Shown here piece by piece: positions 1-14,000 of a stretch of 64,000 nt of DNA. The position numbers were made by a program, and so were the translations under genes. Source of the stretch: Acanthaster planci (Eukaryota; Echinodermata; Asteroidea; Valvatida; Acanthasteridae); contig NW_019091385.1 in assembly GCF_001949145.1 (NCBI RefSeq), forward strand, positions 2,039,546-2,103,545. Direction: 5' to 3'. The notes under the pieces are model-generated. The model was given only the letters and a program-made list of their open reading frames with translations. It did no database searches and had not been told where the DNA came from. Numbering within the stretch: the first letter of the stretch is position 1; each line of letters begins with the position of its first letter.

Positions 1-3000
1 TGTTGGGCATTACTATTAATGACCTCTGGGTCAGTTCGGCTTTAAAGGGACATTCTCACAGACTGAACTGTTTCAAGGGGCACTCTAAAACTGTTTTGGT
101 ACAAGTGCATACTGTCAAAATTTTGGACATAAAATGAGAGAATTGGTGATGTACCTTTAAATCTTGAGTAGGTGAAGCCCATGCTGGTATGGTTATAGAG
201 CCTGAAAAGCTGGTTGAAAAGTTAATACCGAATGTTTTGGGTTTTAAATCTGCCACAATTTAAGCCAGCTGCGCACAGGTTAATCTACACAAAGTGCCTT
301 TGAAATATTTTGCAGATTTGCTTTCCAGATTTAGTCAGCCATAAATTACAAAGATGAAATAATAGGTTTTTTGGGGTCTTAGTGGACAGAGGAATTTCTT
401 CACATCTGCCAGCAGGAGAGATGTGTTTGAACAGTGGCTTTGATTCCATGTGCAGTGCGGCCCTCTGGTTTGAAATTCTGACTGGATGTTGTACATGTTT
501 ATCCTAGTGGAGACACAGGATATTTTAGTCAAGGCACAGCCGTCAATGTAGGTGTTAGTTTGTTTATAAAAGACAACCCTTTTAGGGACCTAATTGCAAA
601 AAAAGGGGTTGTGAGTGGGGCAGTGGAAGGAGTTCAGTTGGTAAAGGCCTCGGAGGTCAAGTACGGTCTAAACTAGTCACTTCCAGCCTAGTCTCCATAA
701 AAAAAGTAACTACTGTTGTCTGGGCAGGAGGAAATAAATGAAGGTTGTGTGTTTATATAAATACATCTGTGCCTGAGTGGGAAGGTCTACAACATTTCAT
801 GTGAAGCTTGTGGGAACTGTGGGCGGATGGGGTGATTGTGTGCCATTACTAAAAATACTCATGATGGATGAGCACCGTTTCGTGGTTTACAAGATGGCCT
901 GTGCGTATAGATTTTTTCAGTCACATGATTATTGACATAAATGACAGACAGTGTGCAGATGTGCGCAGAAATGCGCACGCCTTTGAAGTCTCTCCTCATT
1001 CTGGTGTACACAGAATGCCAATAGAAATACACAGATCTGAAAATGCACATGCCTCTGCGGACTGGGAAGGCATCCTGAACTGCTTTTGCCCTTCCAGTGA
1101 CGTCATGTGAGAAACCTGTATTTCTTCATAGTTGCTACCATGAATGCTTGGGTAAAAATAAGAGATTAAGACAAGGAGAGTACATGTATATTAGAAGAAG
1201 GGACCTTTCACTCAAATAAAATTAAAGGATAGTTCTGCTTGTTTTGATGCTCATTGATTGCTCATGTAACAAAGCCTTCAGGCTTGACTGGCTGGTAGTT
1301 CTGTTTTAAATTCTGTCTTAACTCTAGCCAGTGAGCCAAAGATGAGGGAGCACGCACACAATGACCCCCCATGCACAAGTTCATTCAGCCTATCATTAAT
1401 TGCCGCCAATACCTGGCCAAATACATCCTGTTGTGTCTCCATTAGGTTGTTATTTTAGCCGTTTCACCCCTGTTCAAGGGCAATAGTGGCAGACACATAT
1501 TAAAATGTCCCCTCTGGAGTATCTACATGTGCATGTATGTGCCCATATGACCTGTAGCTGCCAGTAGTAGAGGTATCAATGCTTAGAGAAACAAACAGTC
1601 GCTGTAAGGAACTGTTTTTGCGGTTAGTTTTTCTTTCCATACTGTAACTGCTCTGTCTAAGAGAAGGATTTTTCTTGGAAGTTGTTTTGCAGTTTATTTT
1701 AAATTTTTATTTTAAATACCCAGTTTGTCACAGGGCAGGGACATGGAGGTAAACCTTGCTGTAGAGAATGAACCTCATTCTCCAGTGATTTGGATGGGAG
1801 AATACTCAGGGGCAGAGGTTTAAGATGGACAAGCATGGGGACTAGGGACTCATGTTTTAATAACCAAGGAAAAAAGGAAGAAAATTGGTCTTTGCTTTCT
1901 CCAGCTCCCATACTGTAGCAGTACTAGCCGGTTAGATAATGTCAAAAGATTAGACTGCCTTTGTTATCAAATGAAACAACATTAGAGCCTGGAGGACTAT
2001 CTTGTCATATTTACCGTTGAGATTAAAACACCCAAAATCCCCTACATGTTACCCACTCATGTACAAAGTGATAAGCCCCATCAGCTTTTAAAGAAGTTGG
2101 TAATTTTGACAAGTTCTCTGGTGATAACCAACACCCATAAGTATAACCACAGGCTGTATCATTTCAGGCCATCAGAAGTGAACCAAAATGAATGCGAAGA
2201 TTACCTAGATTTAGCAACAACAGAAAAACGGCAATGATTAAAGCTTCTGTATTTAAGGATAATACTTTGATAGAAAAAGCAATTTCCTGGTTGCACCACC
2301 AAAAAAGAAAAAGAGAGTTCCTCTTTGATTGTCTCAGACTGAATTTACATTGGATGGGCTCTCGTGGAAAGCTAAAATTAGATGGAATCTGGCCGAGATG
2401 TCGTTAGCAACTAGCCTTTGACCATGCAGAGTTCCTGTCTAGACTTTTACAGGAAAGAACCATCATTCCACACCTTATGTATCAGGCAGGCCCGTATGAG
2501 TCAGGTTTGGTGGCACACTTGATTTTTATTTTTCCATCTCTGATAATTTATACAGACTTGTCCCATCAAATGTAGAAACGTTTTGGTATTTAGTGGAAGC
2601 TTAAACTCTGAACAGCTTCCAAGGCTTTCGAGAATACATTTATGTTGGCATGAGAGTTGGCCTCAGTAAACTGTGATGTGATATGTGGAAACCTTTCTCA
2701 TGGTGAGCTGTATTATTTTGGTGCATATCAAATCAATCTGGACACTGTACTCTTTTCAAAAGAACCCAGAGAACCTAGAATCATAAATGTAATATATCTA
2801 AAAACAAGAGTGTGTCCATTTTTCACTTTAAATTGAATAAGTTTAATCACCTTCAGATGCCATCCATATTCTGATCTCAGGCGGTCGGTCCTCTACCTTT
2901 TTCAGGTGAAAGGAATCCAAGAGATTGGGCACTTCACTTATTCTATTTATTTATCATTTCACATGATCAGCAGTGCCATTTTGGCACCAGTTTTTAAAGG

Positions 3001-5032
3001 TCCCCAGATACCACCACAAAACAAACTAGATAATGACAGTTCAAACTGGCGGCATCTATTGAAAAAAGGAAAAAAATGGTACTCAAATATCCTAAATTGG
3101 TGCACTGGCAACCTGCCACTCCCTAGACCTATTATGCAACCTGCCTGTTAATGCTCGTAAATTTCAGACAATTAAGCAGTAAATATCACATTGCTTTTTA
3201 ACTCCTTAACATTTGTGGTCAGTTGCAGAGCTTTATATTTTGACATAGTGTTACAGAAAGGTCAGGGTAGGCCCCAAAGATATCTTATCATGACTCTGGA
3301 GCTAGTAGCATGCAGAGCAAATGAAACTGGCTTCCATGCAACCAGACTAAAAAACCAAGTGGTATCTTCTTCTTGAGCAAACTTATTATGCTTGCTAGCC
3401 CCAAAGATTATCACCACACTGGGTAAGAAATGTTACACTACAGATAAGGAATTATGACAGGTGACACTTGAAATGGTTCCATGAGTAGACTAATCTGCAT
3501 GGTGATAAAGAGAACTTGCTAGCTGAAAAATCAAGCTTGTGTTTTTTAATGGGGGTGCGGTTACTGTTGATACATTGACTAAAGTCATGATTTAGCTCAA
3601 CATTCTTGTGTAAATACAGACTGTGCTTTGCTTTTAGTCTCTTTTAGCTGTCTCAGCTTTCCCCTTTATTGTCAGGATAGGGCTGCATGATTTGTAGTTG
3701 GGCATTAAAATTTAATTGAATAAATGGACGCATATGAAATATTTGGGTCATAGAAGAGATAGTTTGTGCATCAGCTTTTGAAGTCATAGGCATCTCATGC
3801 ATGTTGGACATTGGACTTGTCGGTCTCTGTGTTGCATTTTTCGTCTGAGCAGGGATCACTCAACACAGAATCTTCAAATCTTCATTCTTTATTTGATAAA
3901 CACCAAGCAGTAGAAGACATAAACACTTTCTGCCCATATTGTCCATGCAGACCAGACGTGCCTGACAACGTTGGAATTCCAAAAGTTATCTGTGACTTTC
4001 TGTTTTAATAAGCAGTATGGTTGTGGATGGGGGATATGCCTCTTTACAAAAATTCTTGCAGAGGTGGAGACTGATGGAATTAAAATTTTCTGTGGACTTG
4101 ATTGAAATTACTATATTTTTCTGTGTTCAGTTTAAAAGTGGAATAAGGGTGTCAGCTTTTCCTTACTCAAATTCTGACCAACAATCAGAGCTTATCGAAT
4201 CCTATCCAACCCCACTCTGATAGTTCCATGGTGGTGGTAACCAGCCCATTTTAGCCCCCTGCCATTGCCATGCCTGTCCCAGGAATTGCAGCATGATGCT
4301 TGACCACGCCTCCAATGCATCCTTAGGATTTTCACTCCATGGGTTCTTGGTTGTCCAGGTGGATAAAAGCAAGTCTAGACTCCTACCACAGTGTTCTCTC
4401 GTTATATTGTGCTTACAAGCCCCAAAGGGGCAACAATATTTAGTCAGGTTTTTGTTCTCTTCTGTGATGCTCAACTGTTTACAAATGTGTGTCTCAAGCT
4501 CTTCTTTTATCTTTACCAACAGAACAAAACTGTAGATTTTTCATTCATGTTAATCTTTCTGGACTTTTGTAAAAAAGCTAGGCAGTTTCGTAGACCTAAG
4601 TATGTCCACTGAGTACAGACTCTAGGGACGTCAGGTATTTGAATGTCATTTCTCCACTTACATGTGTATATATACACTTGACAGTCACATAAATTCAGGG
4701 ACAACTATAAATATTTGTTTCACCATCTCTTCATCAGTAGTGTTTGCAACTAGATGTAAGAATCTCAAGGATTGATGGATGCTGGGCTTTTTTTAATTCA
4801 TTATTTGGAGCGCATTGCAATCGTTGCGTAGTAGTTGGTGTACGTACTGCACAATGATAGCGAGTACGTGTCCATGCAAAGGGAGCCAACCTTGAAATAA
4901 ATAAGTTGACTAGCTCTCAGTCCGTCTTGCATCACGCCATTTTTATGCGGGCGATGTCAAGTTGTCGCACTTCAAACTCCCGATTTACTTTGCAGCCATT
5001 TTTTAACCATTCCTGAAGGAAAAATAATGATT

Positions 5033-5070
5033 TTTCTGTAATAACTTTGTGTTTCTGTAATAACTTTGTG
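5033..5070. repeat. Exact 19-bp tandem duplication
   Basis: A 19-bp unit beginning TTTCTGTAAT occurs twice, head to tail and without a mismatch, at 5033-5051 and 5052-5070. An exact short duplication points to a recent slippage event. It lies in non-coding sequence. Confidence 0.85.
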
Positions 5071-8000
5071 GAAATTAATGAAATTTTGTGGCGGCTGTTT
5101 CAGTGGTATGCGGGCAGTGGATGGAAATCCGGGATATTCATTCTCATGGCTTTATGCACCAGGAAGAGAGAAGGAAGAGTTGTCAGAAAATATTGTGAAG
5201 CCTGACTGTTAGCCAATTTCAGTGCAGAGCACTTTCTTTGCAATTGTTAAGTACAACAGATGGTGAGCAGAAAGATCAGAACAGAAAGTTTTAAAACGAG
5301 TGGTTTGCTTTGAAATTAGCAAAAGTGCTTGGGGCCATGCAACTCAAACATTGTCCTCTGCCATGCCCTTCAGGGCTGGTTGATTTTGAACATTACAGAG
5401 AAATGTTTGTTCCTTTTTAGGATTTTCAGAACCTTAACCAGGCTGCTCCCTTCACCAGAAAAAACTCTGTGTGCAAAAGATGAGGTTGAGTGGCTGTCCT
5501 TGTCCGTTAGGGATGGCTGGGTTTTTTTGCTTCGTTGTGATACTGATTATAAAAAAGGTATTGACCTGGTTCCTAGTGTGGTATTTTTGCAATTTTTGAA
5601 TACCTGTGAATCTACAGAATACAGATCCATTCACTGATCACTGTTGAACTGTACAGTGTATGCACTGTTAAAAATTTTGCCGTGAGCAGTAAAGGAAATC
5701 ATTGCAAGGAAAGGTTGAAAAAGTTAAACTCCACAGGGAACATAGCATTTCATGAATTGTTCTGCCAATTTGACAGAAAATTCCCCCCCAAAATCTGTAT
5801 TAGAAGCGTTGTTATAAAATATAAGAACATTTTCAGAGTTTCTGGCCCGCCTTTTGTCACTGTTAAATACATCAAAGTCATTTCAGAAAATGACCATTCA
5901 GCCATTTTTGTGCATTGTAGTTTTGGCATCAAAGTTGAACCAGCTCCCCTAGATCAAAAGTATCCAATTAGAGAAAGCTGCTGCTAGCAAACTGCACAAA
6001 GTGTGGCCTGGTAATAAGGACGGCATTTGGACAATGAGGGCCTCTAAATTCAGAAGACTCAAGGTAATTCGACCAAAGACAGTTACACAGAACCTCTGGA
6101 GCAGTCTTTCATGTAAGTTGTGTACATGTACCTCTCTGTCTGCCAGTATGGCTGCCGGACTCTTTTAGGGGTGAATGGGTATATTCAGCTGTCACTTCAT
6201 TGATGGACAACTGCAGACATCATGTACTGGGATCAAGTTGGTTGGATCCCAGACAAGAGAGCTGAGACACTAGTACATGGCATGTTCATATAAGGATGAA
6301 GGCCGTTCTCACATGAATTAGGACTTTGAATGACTACTGGGGATACCAGACTAAACAAGAAGCTTTGTCTGAGTCCTTGGGTGCTTGCCCCTTCTGTATT
6401 TCATTTGGAGCAGTGAAGCCCCAGTTGTGTACTTTTAAGAGATCCAAAACCAAAGTAAGCATAGATAGTGTGGTGATGAATGTAGAATAAAGCTTAACCA
6501 TAATTTTCACCATCCACCTGTTCGTGAATGTTAACCCCCTTCTTTAAAAATAAATAAAAGTAATAACCAAAAAATCCCAATTCATTGCTGTTAATGATGA
6601 ATTTTTTCGCAGTAATTGACTGTAGCTCAGTTAATCCAAAATATGAAGTATCCACTCATTTTTAAAGTTTGCTGGCCAGATTACTGGAGTTGTTGATAGT
6701 TGATATGCATGCACAGTAGCACAGAATAACTTCCATGTGGGGAGTTACAGGTGGAGCCCTGTCTGAAATCTGAGCTTCCTTAGGTTTGTCATTTGCCTGC
6801 CACCTGTGGTTTTCCAACATCAAAATCTCAGGTTTTTCATGTCCCTCAATGTGTTAAACATTAGTCCCATCTGTCACAGCATCATAAAATACCAGCATGC
6901 TGTTGTCCCGCACTGTGTCAAAAGCTGCCGCCCAACATGTAGGTGAGGGCATAGGTCTGTTGGGAGGGGGGAAGTGCATGCTGACGAAAAATTCATTTTG
7001 ACAAATTTTGAATTAAGTAAATTTACATGTAAACCTCCTACCCAAACCCCAACTCCACTTTCCAAACTAAGTCTGAAAAACCTGGAACACCTACCTACAA
7101 GGGTCTTTTTCATTTGACTCCTGTCTGAACACAGCCGTGGTCTTAGTAACATTCCTGGGCAGTGACTTCATGGCTAGCTATATCTCAGCCTAAGGGGTCA
7201 CCCCTTGCTTGCAAGCCAAGCTAGAGGGGATTTTTAGAGGTTCCTGTTTTTTTTCTGTAGAAAGCAGAGATTTCAGGACAGGACATGTTAAAATGTTCTT
7301 CATGACATGAATTGCTATAGCAAACTTCTTGTAGAGTGAACAATGCCCTCCTTCATGCTGAAGTTGACATGCAGAATCAATGTGATTTAAAACTACATTT
7401 TGTCAAGGGTTTGGAGTTGTGAAAGTGCCATTCATACCCATTCTGTCAGCACTGGGCTTCTAATTTGAGGTCAACAAGAGGTCACAGGGTTGTGGCCCTG
7501 CCTTTTCAGGAGGGCATTACCCCCATGCATGGTTTGGCCTACCTGGAAATATTTAATGACATTGTAGACATTAGTTCTGCCATTAACAAGATTCTGTATT
7601 GGCATGGAAAGAAGATTTTGGAGAAGGGTTTGAAATGTCTACGTCAGGTACCACAACACCATGTTGGGATTTCAGCTCATGACTGAGGTTGCTGGCCATC
7701 TGGTGTAGTTCTGTCTCAGGCATTTGTTTAATGACTGCTTTGACCCAGAAATGGACAGTTCTTTAGTTTTATTGCTGATGATGAACCAGACTTCACCGTA
7801 CGTAATCTGCATTCTCGTGTTATTCCAGAAAAAAAACAGTGCAATTTAAGTGAGTAGAATTTGATGGTGGTACAATAGTTGATGCTTTCTATATGCATGA
7901 CCTGCACCAGACTGTTGTACTCTCAAACTTGTAATATTTGTGAGGAATGATGCAAAACATCTAGAGCCTTAAATTTTGTGCTGTTTACAATTGATTTGGG

Positions 8001-11000
8001 TAGGAAAAACTCCTTCCAAGGAAAAACAACCAGTGCTTAACAGGCAATCATGGTGACCATGTGTTTCACCTCTTAGGATGACATCTTGTATTTTATGACA
8101 TTTGTTTAATTTATGGCACGGCTGATAATTTTCCTTTTCCAACAAGGACCAAGTTGAGGGAGGTTAACACGTAGTTGTGAACATACTATGAATGCACCCC
8201 ACTGCAACTCCACTGCAAACATAGCCCCTATGTTTTGTGAGTAAACGTTGATGGTGGTGTGGCCATAGGGATAAGCGAAAGATCGCTGGTGAGCAAATAC
8301 AACCATTGTCCAGGTTATTTTTTGTAAAGGTGCAAGATGCGTGATTTGTGACATGGGAATAACAAATCAAATGCGGAAGCCATTTTCATAAGAGGGTGAT
8401 ACATACATGTTAAAGTCTGGCAGTACCCAGCTGTAAAGTGTAAAAAATATCTCTATGTATTTGCTTCTAATGGGTTACTTTTCCACAGCAAATAATTAAG
8501 AAGTATTTCAGCAAAGCAGCCAAACTCTGTGATGAGAACTCTTCCTGCATTATACACCAAGCTTGAGTTAAAGCAGTGGGCCTTCTCCAGTAAATCTCCT
8601 CCTCTAGCTCTGTGTTCAGATTTACTGCATTCCTTCAGAGATAACAAAAAGCTGGATAAGCTTTTGGACCTCTTGTTGTGGAAACAAAAATACAATTCAG
8701 CAGGAAGCGTTCTTGCTCAGCCTAAACCTTTAAGGAAGCTTAAAGCACAGATTGCAGAAAGCAGAGCGCAACCTAAAACAAACAAATTGAATCTGGAATG
8801 TATGCCCCTTGTGCTTGTCAAAGGAATCGGTTAGGGATTTAGTTGAGCCCCTCACCGGTCCATGGCCTTGCAGGTATCCATCTCTGACCATTTTTTTTTC
8901 TCCAGTGTACCAAAAAGGAATAATACCTGTCTACCTTACATCCTGTGCCCTGCTGCATATTTTCTTCCCTGCTGAACTGGTTGAACACATTCTAATCCGG
9001 GGCCGGGTTTGAAAAGACCTGGCTTTGCAGATTTGTAACAAAGGAGTAAATCCCGGGTTGGGCCATCATGCAAACTGGAGTTTGGGTACATACAGTTGAC
9101 AGCCAGGCTGAGCTCGGAATTAGAAGAGATTGAAGCAGAGGGGACTAAGGTTTAGATTTATCCCCATTTTGTTGATACCAGAATTATGAATCTCAGCGAG
9201 GGACTCATAACAAGTTTCCATTATATTATCTCCCGCTTTTGCTGAAGTGTACAGACTCAAAGATATGCTAAAGATGAAATCTTTTCCTTGCAAAACCCAC
9301 ATCCAGCCTTGTACATTGTAAGATATTTAGGCAAGTCCATTGGTTCTAGAACCTAGCAATGATATTGTAAACAAAAGGAGGGATCTAACACAGAAATGGA
9401 CTCAAATATGCATGGAAAGACTTTCACACAGTGACTCCTTGGCTGTTAATTTTTCTGACCTGCCAAAAGTCAAAACGTTAGGCATTGGCTGCATTTTTTT
9501 GTCAATCTCATGTTGCATTTTTGCTGATATACATAATTGGCATCCACACTGGGAAGTTTGGCTTGAGGAAAGCAGGTGAGCTGTGTGAACAAATCATCCA
9601 TGCTTACTGGAAAGGGGGATATAGTGGATAAAGTTTGCACCTCGGTGGCCCCAGTGTTAAGGTTGGAGGCCGGGAGAGCTTGAGGTCTTAAGCTGAGGTG
9701 ACTTGGGATGTCTTAAAGGATGGAGCCAAACGAAGTAACATGAGATGGGAAAATAACTTTCTGTTCAAATTCAAAGTTCTTTTTTTCCCCAATCCCTGAA
9801 CAGACCATTCTGCATCAATAAATAATGCGCTCAAGCTGAGAGGACCATGTTCCTATCTGCTCTGAGTGGAACAAAAGAAGGCTTTTTTTTGGTACTCACT
9901 GCATAGGCGTGCCATGAGGCAAGCGAGTATATGCGTGTTTGACGTAGAACACGCTGAGTACACGTAACAAATTTATTCCGGCATGTAGGGTCTTTGCGTA
10001 TGCAAAGAACCTGCTTGTAACCACCTGTCTTTCTTTCACCGATAAGGGTGCACTTCAGCTTGGGGCTGATTGCAGAAGGGACTGAATTGGTGGAGATTTT
10101 TCCCTCCGAATTTAGAAATGTACTGGCATTTGGTAGATCCATGTCCTTTGTCCTGGTGGGCAGGGGGGTAATTTTTATTGGGAACCATAAAAGCAGGTTT
10201 GGATTCATTGGATTGTATCCGGTTGATTGAATTGTCTCATCTGTTCAAGCTTTATGGGCAGTTCCAGGGGGTAATAAGTGCAAACCAGATGGGCCAAACG
10301 AATGGTTGCAAACTCTCCAAGGAGAAGGGCTATTTTTACCCTTTAGTGTCATCAGACCTAATTATCTGGAAGTCCTGCATTATCTTTTAGACAACCATTA
10401 AAGCCAAATAGGTTATTGACTTAAATCCCCAGGCTAAGGCCAGTGATTCAAGGTGATAGTGATTCCAGTGGCCCCCAGGTGCTAACACTTGCCTGTTTAC
10501 TTAAGATTTTACCAAGTCAACCAACAAGACTTTCAATGCATGAAACTCCTGCTTTTTCCCCTTTTTTGATTTGCCTGCTTGCATCATGCTTGGAAAAAAG
10601 CATTTCAAACAAAACACCTCAACTTGTGCTCGTTCTGAGACTTCATGCCAATACCAAGGTGGGAACACGTTGTCCATGTTCCTTGACTTGTGTTTGGATA
10701 TCTGTGCCCCAACCTTGGCTCGGGAAGTTTGGGAGACTAGTTCATTTTCCTGCTGGCAGGAAACCCGTCCCCATTTGGCCAGATTAAAGGCATTATGTGG
10801 CAGGAACCAGTCTTTCCTGACAGGCCTTTGAGGGATCGCCAGCCTGGCTCCTTGGCCGGCATCTCAGGGATTAAACTGCAAGGAAGGGAACCCCAGCACA
10901 AAAGCTGGCTGATTAGGCCCAGGGATGGAGTCTGCACTTTTGCTTGCCCACTGTGGCACATTTAATCTGTCCCATCATGCAGCTGGACAATAAATTCCAC

Positions 11001-14000
11001 CCAGTTTTAAAGTGAGGACTGTTAAATTATCAATTTGGTTTCATAATTAAGGTCAGCACTCCCACAGAGTGGATTTTGAGGATTATCCTAAGTAGCACCT
11101 TTTTGAAAATTAAATTTCTGGTTGTGAATTTAAGTCTGATGCATAGTATGATACAATGTAAGAGTAACCCCCTTCCCTCCATTGTACTTTTTAACAGTTG
11201 ATTGATATCAAAATTCAATTTAAGATTTGAAGTCCTTCACTGTCTTCTATCTCCTACACGTGACAACTGTACCCATTTCCACCATCTGTCCCATTAAGTG
11301 GCGATGGAGATGAATGCCTTCATTTGCCTGTTTGTTGGACAATTCATGACACTTTCCTGGCCTTTGGAGAGAAAAAAGTACAGACGGTGGTTTTATTTTA
11401 TCAAAAGAAGGGGGAAAAAAGACCCATCACACTCATACCAGACTGTCTCCAAGCTGGTCTGACATGACAAAACCTACACTAATAATTCAACACCATTGTC
11501 TACCAAACATAAAGCATGCTAGCTGACTTTCTTTCTTCTTTTCCCTTCTCTCACCTGAAATGGCCATACATTGATGGCAGCAAATGGTGATGCAACTGGT
11601 GCTGTTTTTGCATTGTTGAATCACTTGCAAGACTTCCTGTTGCATCCATTGAATAAGGTGTTGAAGTTTCCTTAAAGGAAGATGCCAAGATTGGGTGAAA
11701 AAAAAAACCCACTATCTAGTCTTCTGATGTCCTTCCTCCATAATCATCAAAAAGTCATTCATGATGTGAAGAAAACGTAACAAAGATGAACAGTGAGTTA
11801 GAGTTAGTGATTCAGTTGCCCACAGTTGTTGTTCAGGGGTGGAGAGAAAATGGGTTTCGGACCAGACAAATTGAAATGGCGGAATTAAGCGGCTGGGCTT
11901 TTCAAAATGAGAAAATGATGTGAGAAAATCAGTGGCAGTTCCCCAGGAGAATGTAGAGCTGAAGGGTTGAGAGGCTCCTCTGAGAAAAAGCCTGCCTGCC
12001 TGCCTCCCCCCCCCAAACGGATGAGCTGGGAACCTCATATCAAGGGTTCACTGGTGGAAATACGCAGCCTCAGGGGAATGAATGCTTAAAGGGATTTGGT
12101 TTCCATTTCAGGCTGTATGCTTAGAAGAATTTTTTTCTGGGAGGAGTCTTCTTTGTGTGTGGGTGTGTTTTTCTTAATTTCAGAAATGTGTCTTAAGTGA
12201 AATAAAAGCTGAAATGATGAGGCTGTTGCATATTCTAGAGGGCAATGACTGCAGTTAAATGGCATTGCCAAAAAAAGGGGAAAGTGCAGCGATGGTGTGC
12301 CATATTGATTTGCTAAATTTTTAACAGGGGCATTTTCTAGCAATTCAAAGAAAGGCACCCTGCTCTGGAGCTCCACAGGAGAATGTGGTCACTCATGCGA
12401 ATTTATAAGATCAGTTTCCTCGTCTTTTGTGGCCCCTCCACCAATCCCCTTGTAAACTCTCCTGGATGCCCAAGGCGTGACGGATTTCTTAAATGTTCCG
12501 AGAGCAAAGGTGCTCGGGCAACACATCTATGTCTTCCCCCGCCTGTCCAAAGATAACAATTTGCATTCTTTGGCAGCTTTGGGTTTTAACCCCCCCCCAA
12601 TGTGACTAAACAGAAGAGAAAGGAAGAAAGTTTGGTGTCTGGGTTCTCCTGGACCATGAAGACCAATTAGTTAAGAGGCTCTTTACTCGGTGAAGCCAAA
12701 GATATTAAATCTTTCTCTTTTTCTTTCAAAAAGAAGCAGTATCCTTAGAAGATGTCTGTTTATGCATCTTTATTGAGTCATCTTCATTGAAGCATCCACC
12801 TGAGCAAATGTGTGCATGGGAGCATATACAGGTGTTCCAGCACAGGCAAAGCCCAAGTCACTTGCCCAGGATAATTCCATATTTCCCCAGCAATTAACTC
12901 CTCTTTCAGGTTGGCTTGGGGCCCAGGATTAGCCTCATCTAGAGTGAGTCCTTAGGACTTTTAATCTCTCTCCCTTTGACTGTCCTTAGGGATGATGTAA
13001 ATGAAAGCTCAGTCTCTTCTCTATTGGAGGTTGGGAAGAAACAGAAAAGAAGTGGTCAGTTGCTCATTTTCTCTCGTAATTAACTTTTGCAAATAAGGCA
13101 AGAGTGTTCTTGGGGTGGCATTAAATCGGTCTAGACTTGGCGAGATCTGATACAGAGTTTAGTACAAGGGGATCTTAACCTCAGAAGTGCATGGTTAAGC
13201 TGCTTGGTTAGAATTCTAATTGACACTTCCTTGTTAGGTATGAGAGCTCAGGGGACAAGAAGATGAACATGAAGGCTTCTGCCTTTCTCTTCTTTCTTGT
13301 GGATTGAGGGATGAGTTTGTCTCCTCCGAGGCGTAGGCGTAGGTCTGCTTTGGTCATGTGGTAAAATGTAAACACCTGATTTCATCTTCAGGGAAAGAAA
13401 TGCTAACTCATACATGCTTAGCCATTGAAGTAGACATTGATTTTGTTGGTTTTATGCTGTGTGTCCTCTAATATCCACTGATTGCATCCATCCGTACACA
13501 ACTTTATATGTTCAATAATTCTGTCTGTCCATCTGCATATGTGTTGGTAAAAATAAGATTTGAACTGAACTGAACAGAACATGGACCAGTTTGTCTATAT
13601 CCAAAATGCATGTCTAGTCATGAATTCAAGTCTGTCAACCTCATTTACCAAAATAATGTTCTTTAAATTTGGAGACAGTTGTCTGAGTTTTTCAGACTAT
13701 CAAGTTGTAGGCAAGTATACATGTAAGCTTATTCAGCATAGCGGTTATGAGGTCTACATGTAGTCTGTCTCAATCCCCGTCTCTTTAAGAGCCCAGGCCC
13801 TGTGAGTCATTTCCACCTGTCTTGAGCCCGGAAACTTGTCTTTCTAAGCTGGGCCATTGTGCCGTGTGGAAAATTGTTATTGGCTTCCATTAAAAGTGCC
13901 TTCCTTTGTTTGGTGGGCATTCCAGGTAAAGAATTCATTAAAGATTTCAGCCTCAGAGCTAGACGGGTTTTCCCGAAGTTGATAGGGCTGATGTCCGGGA

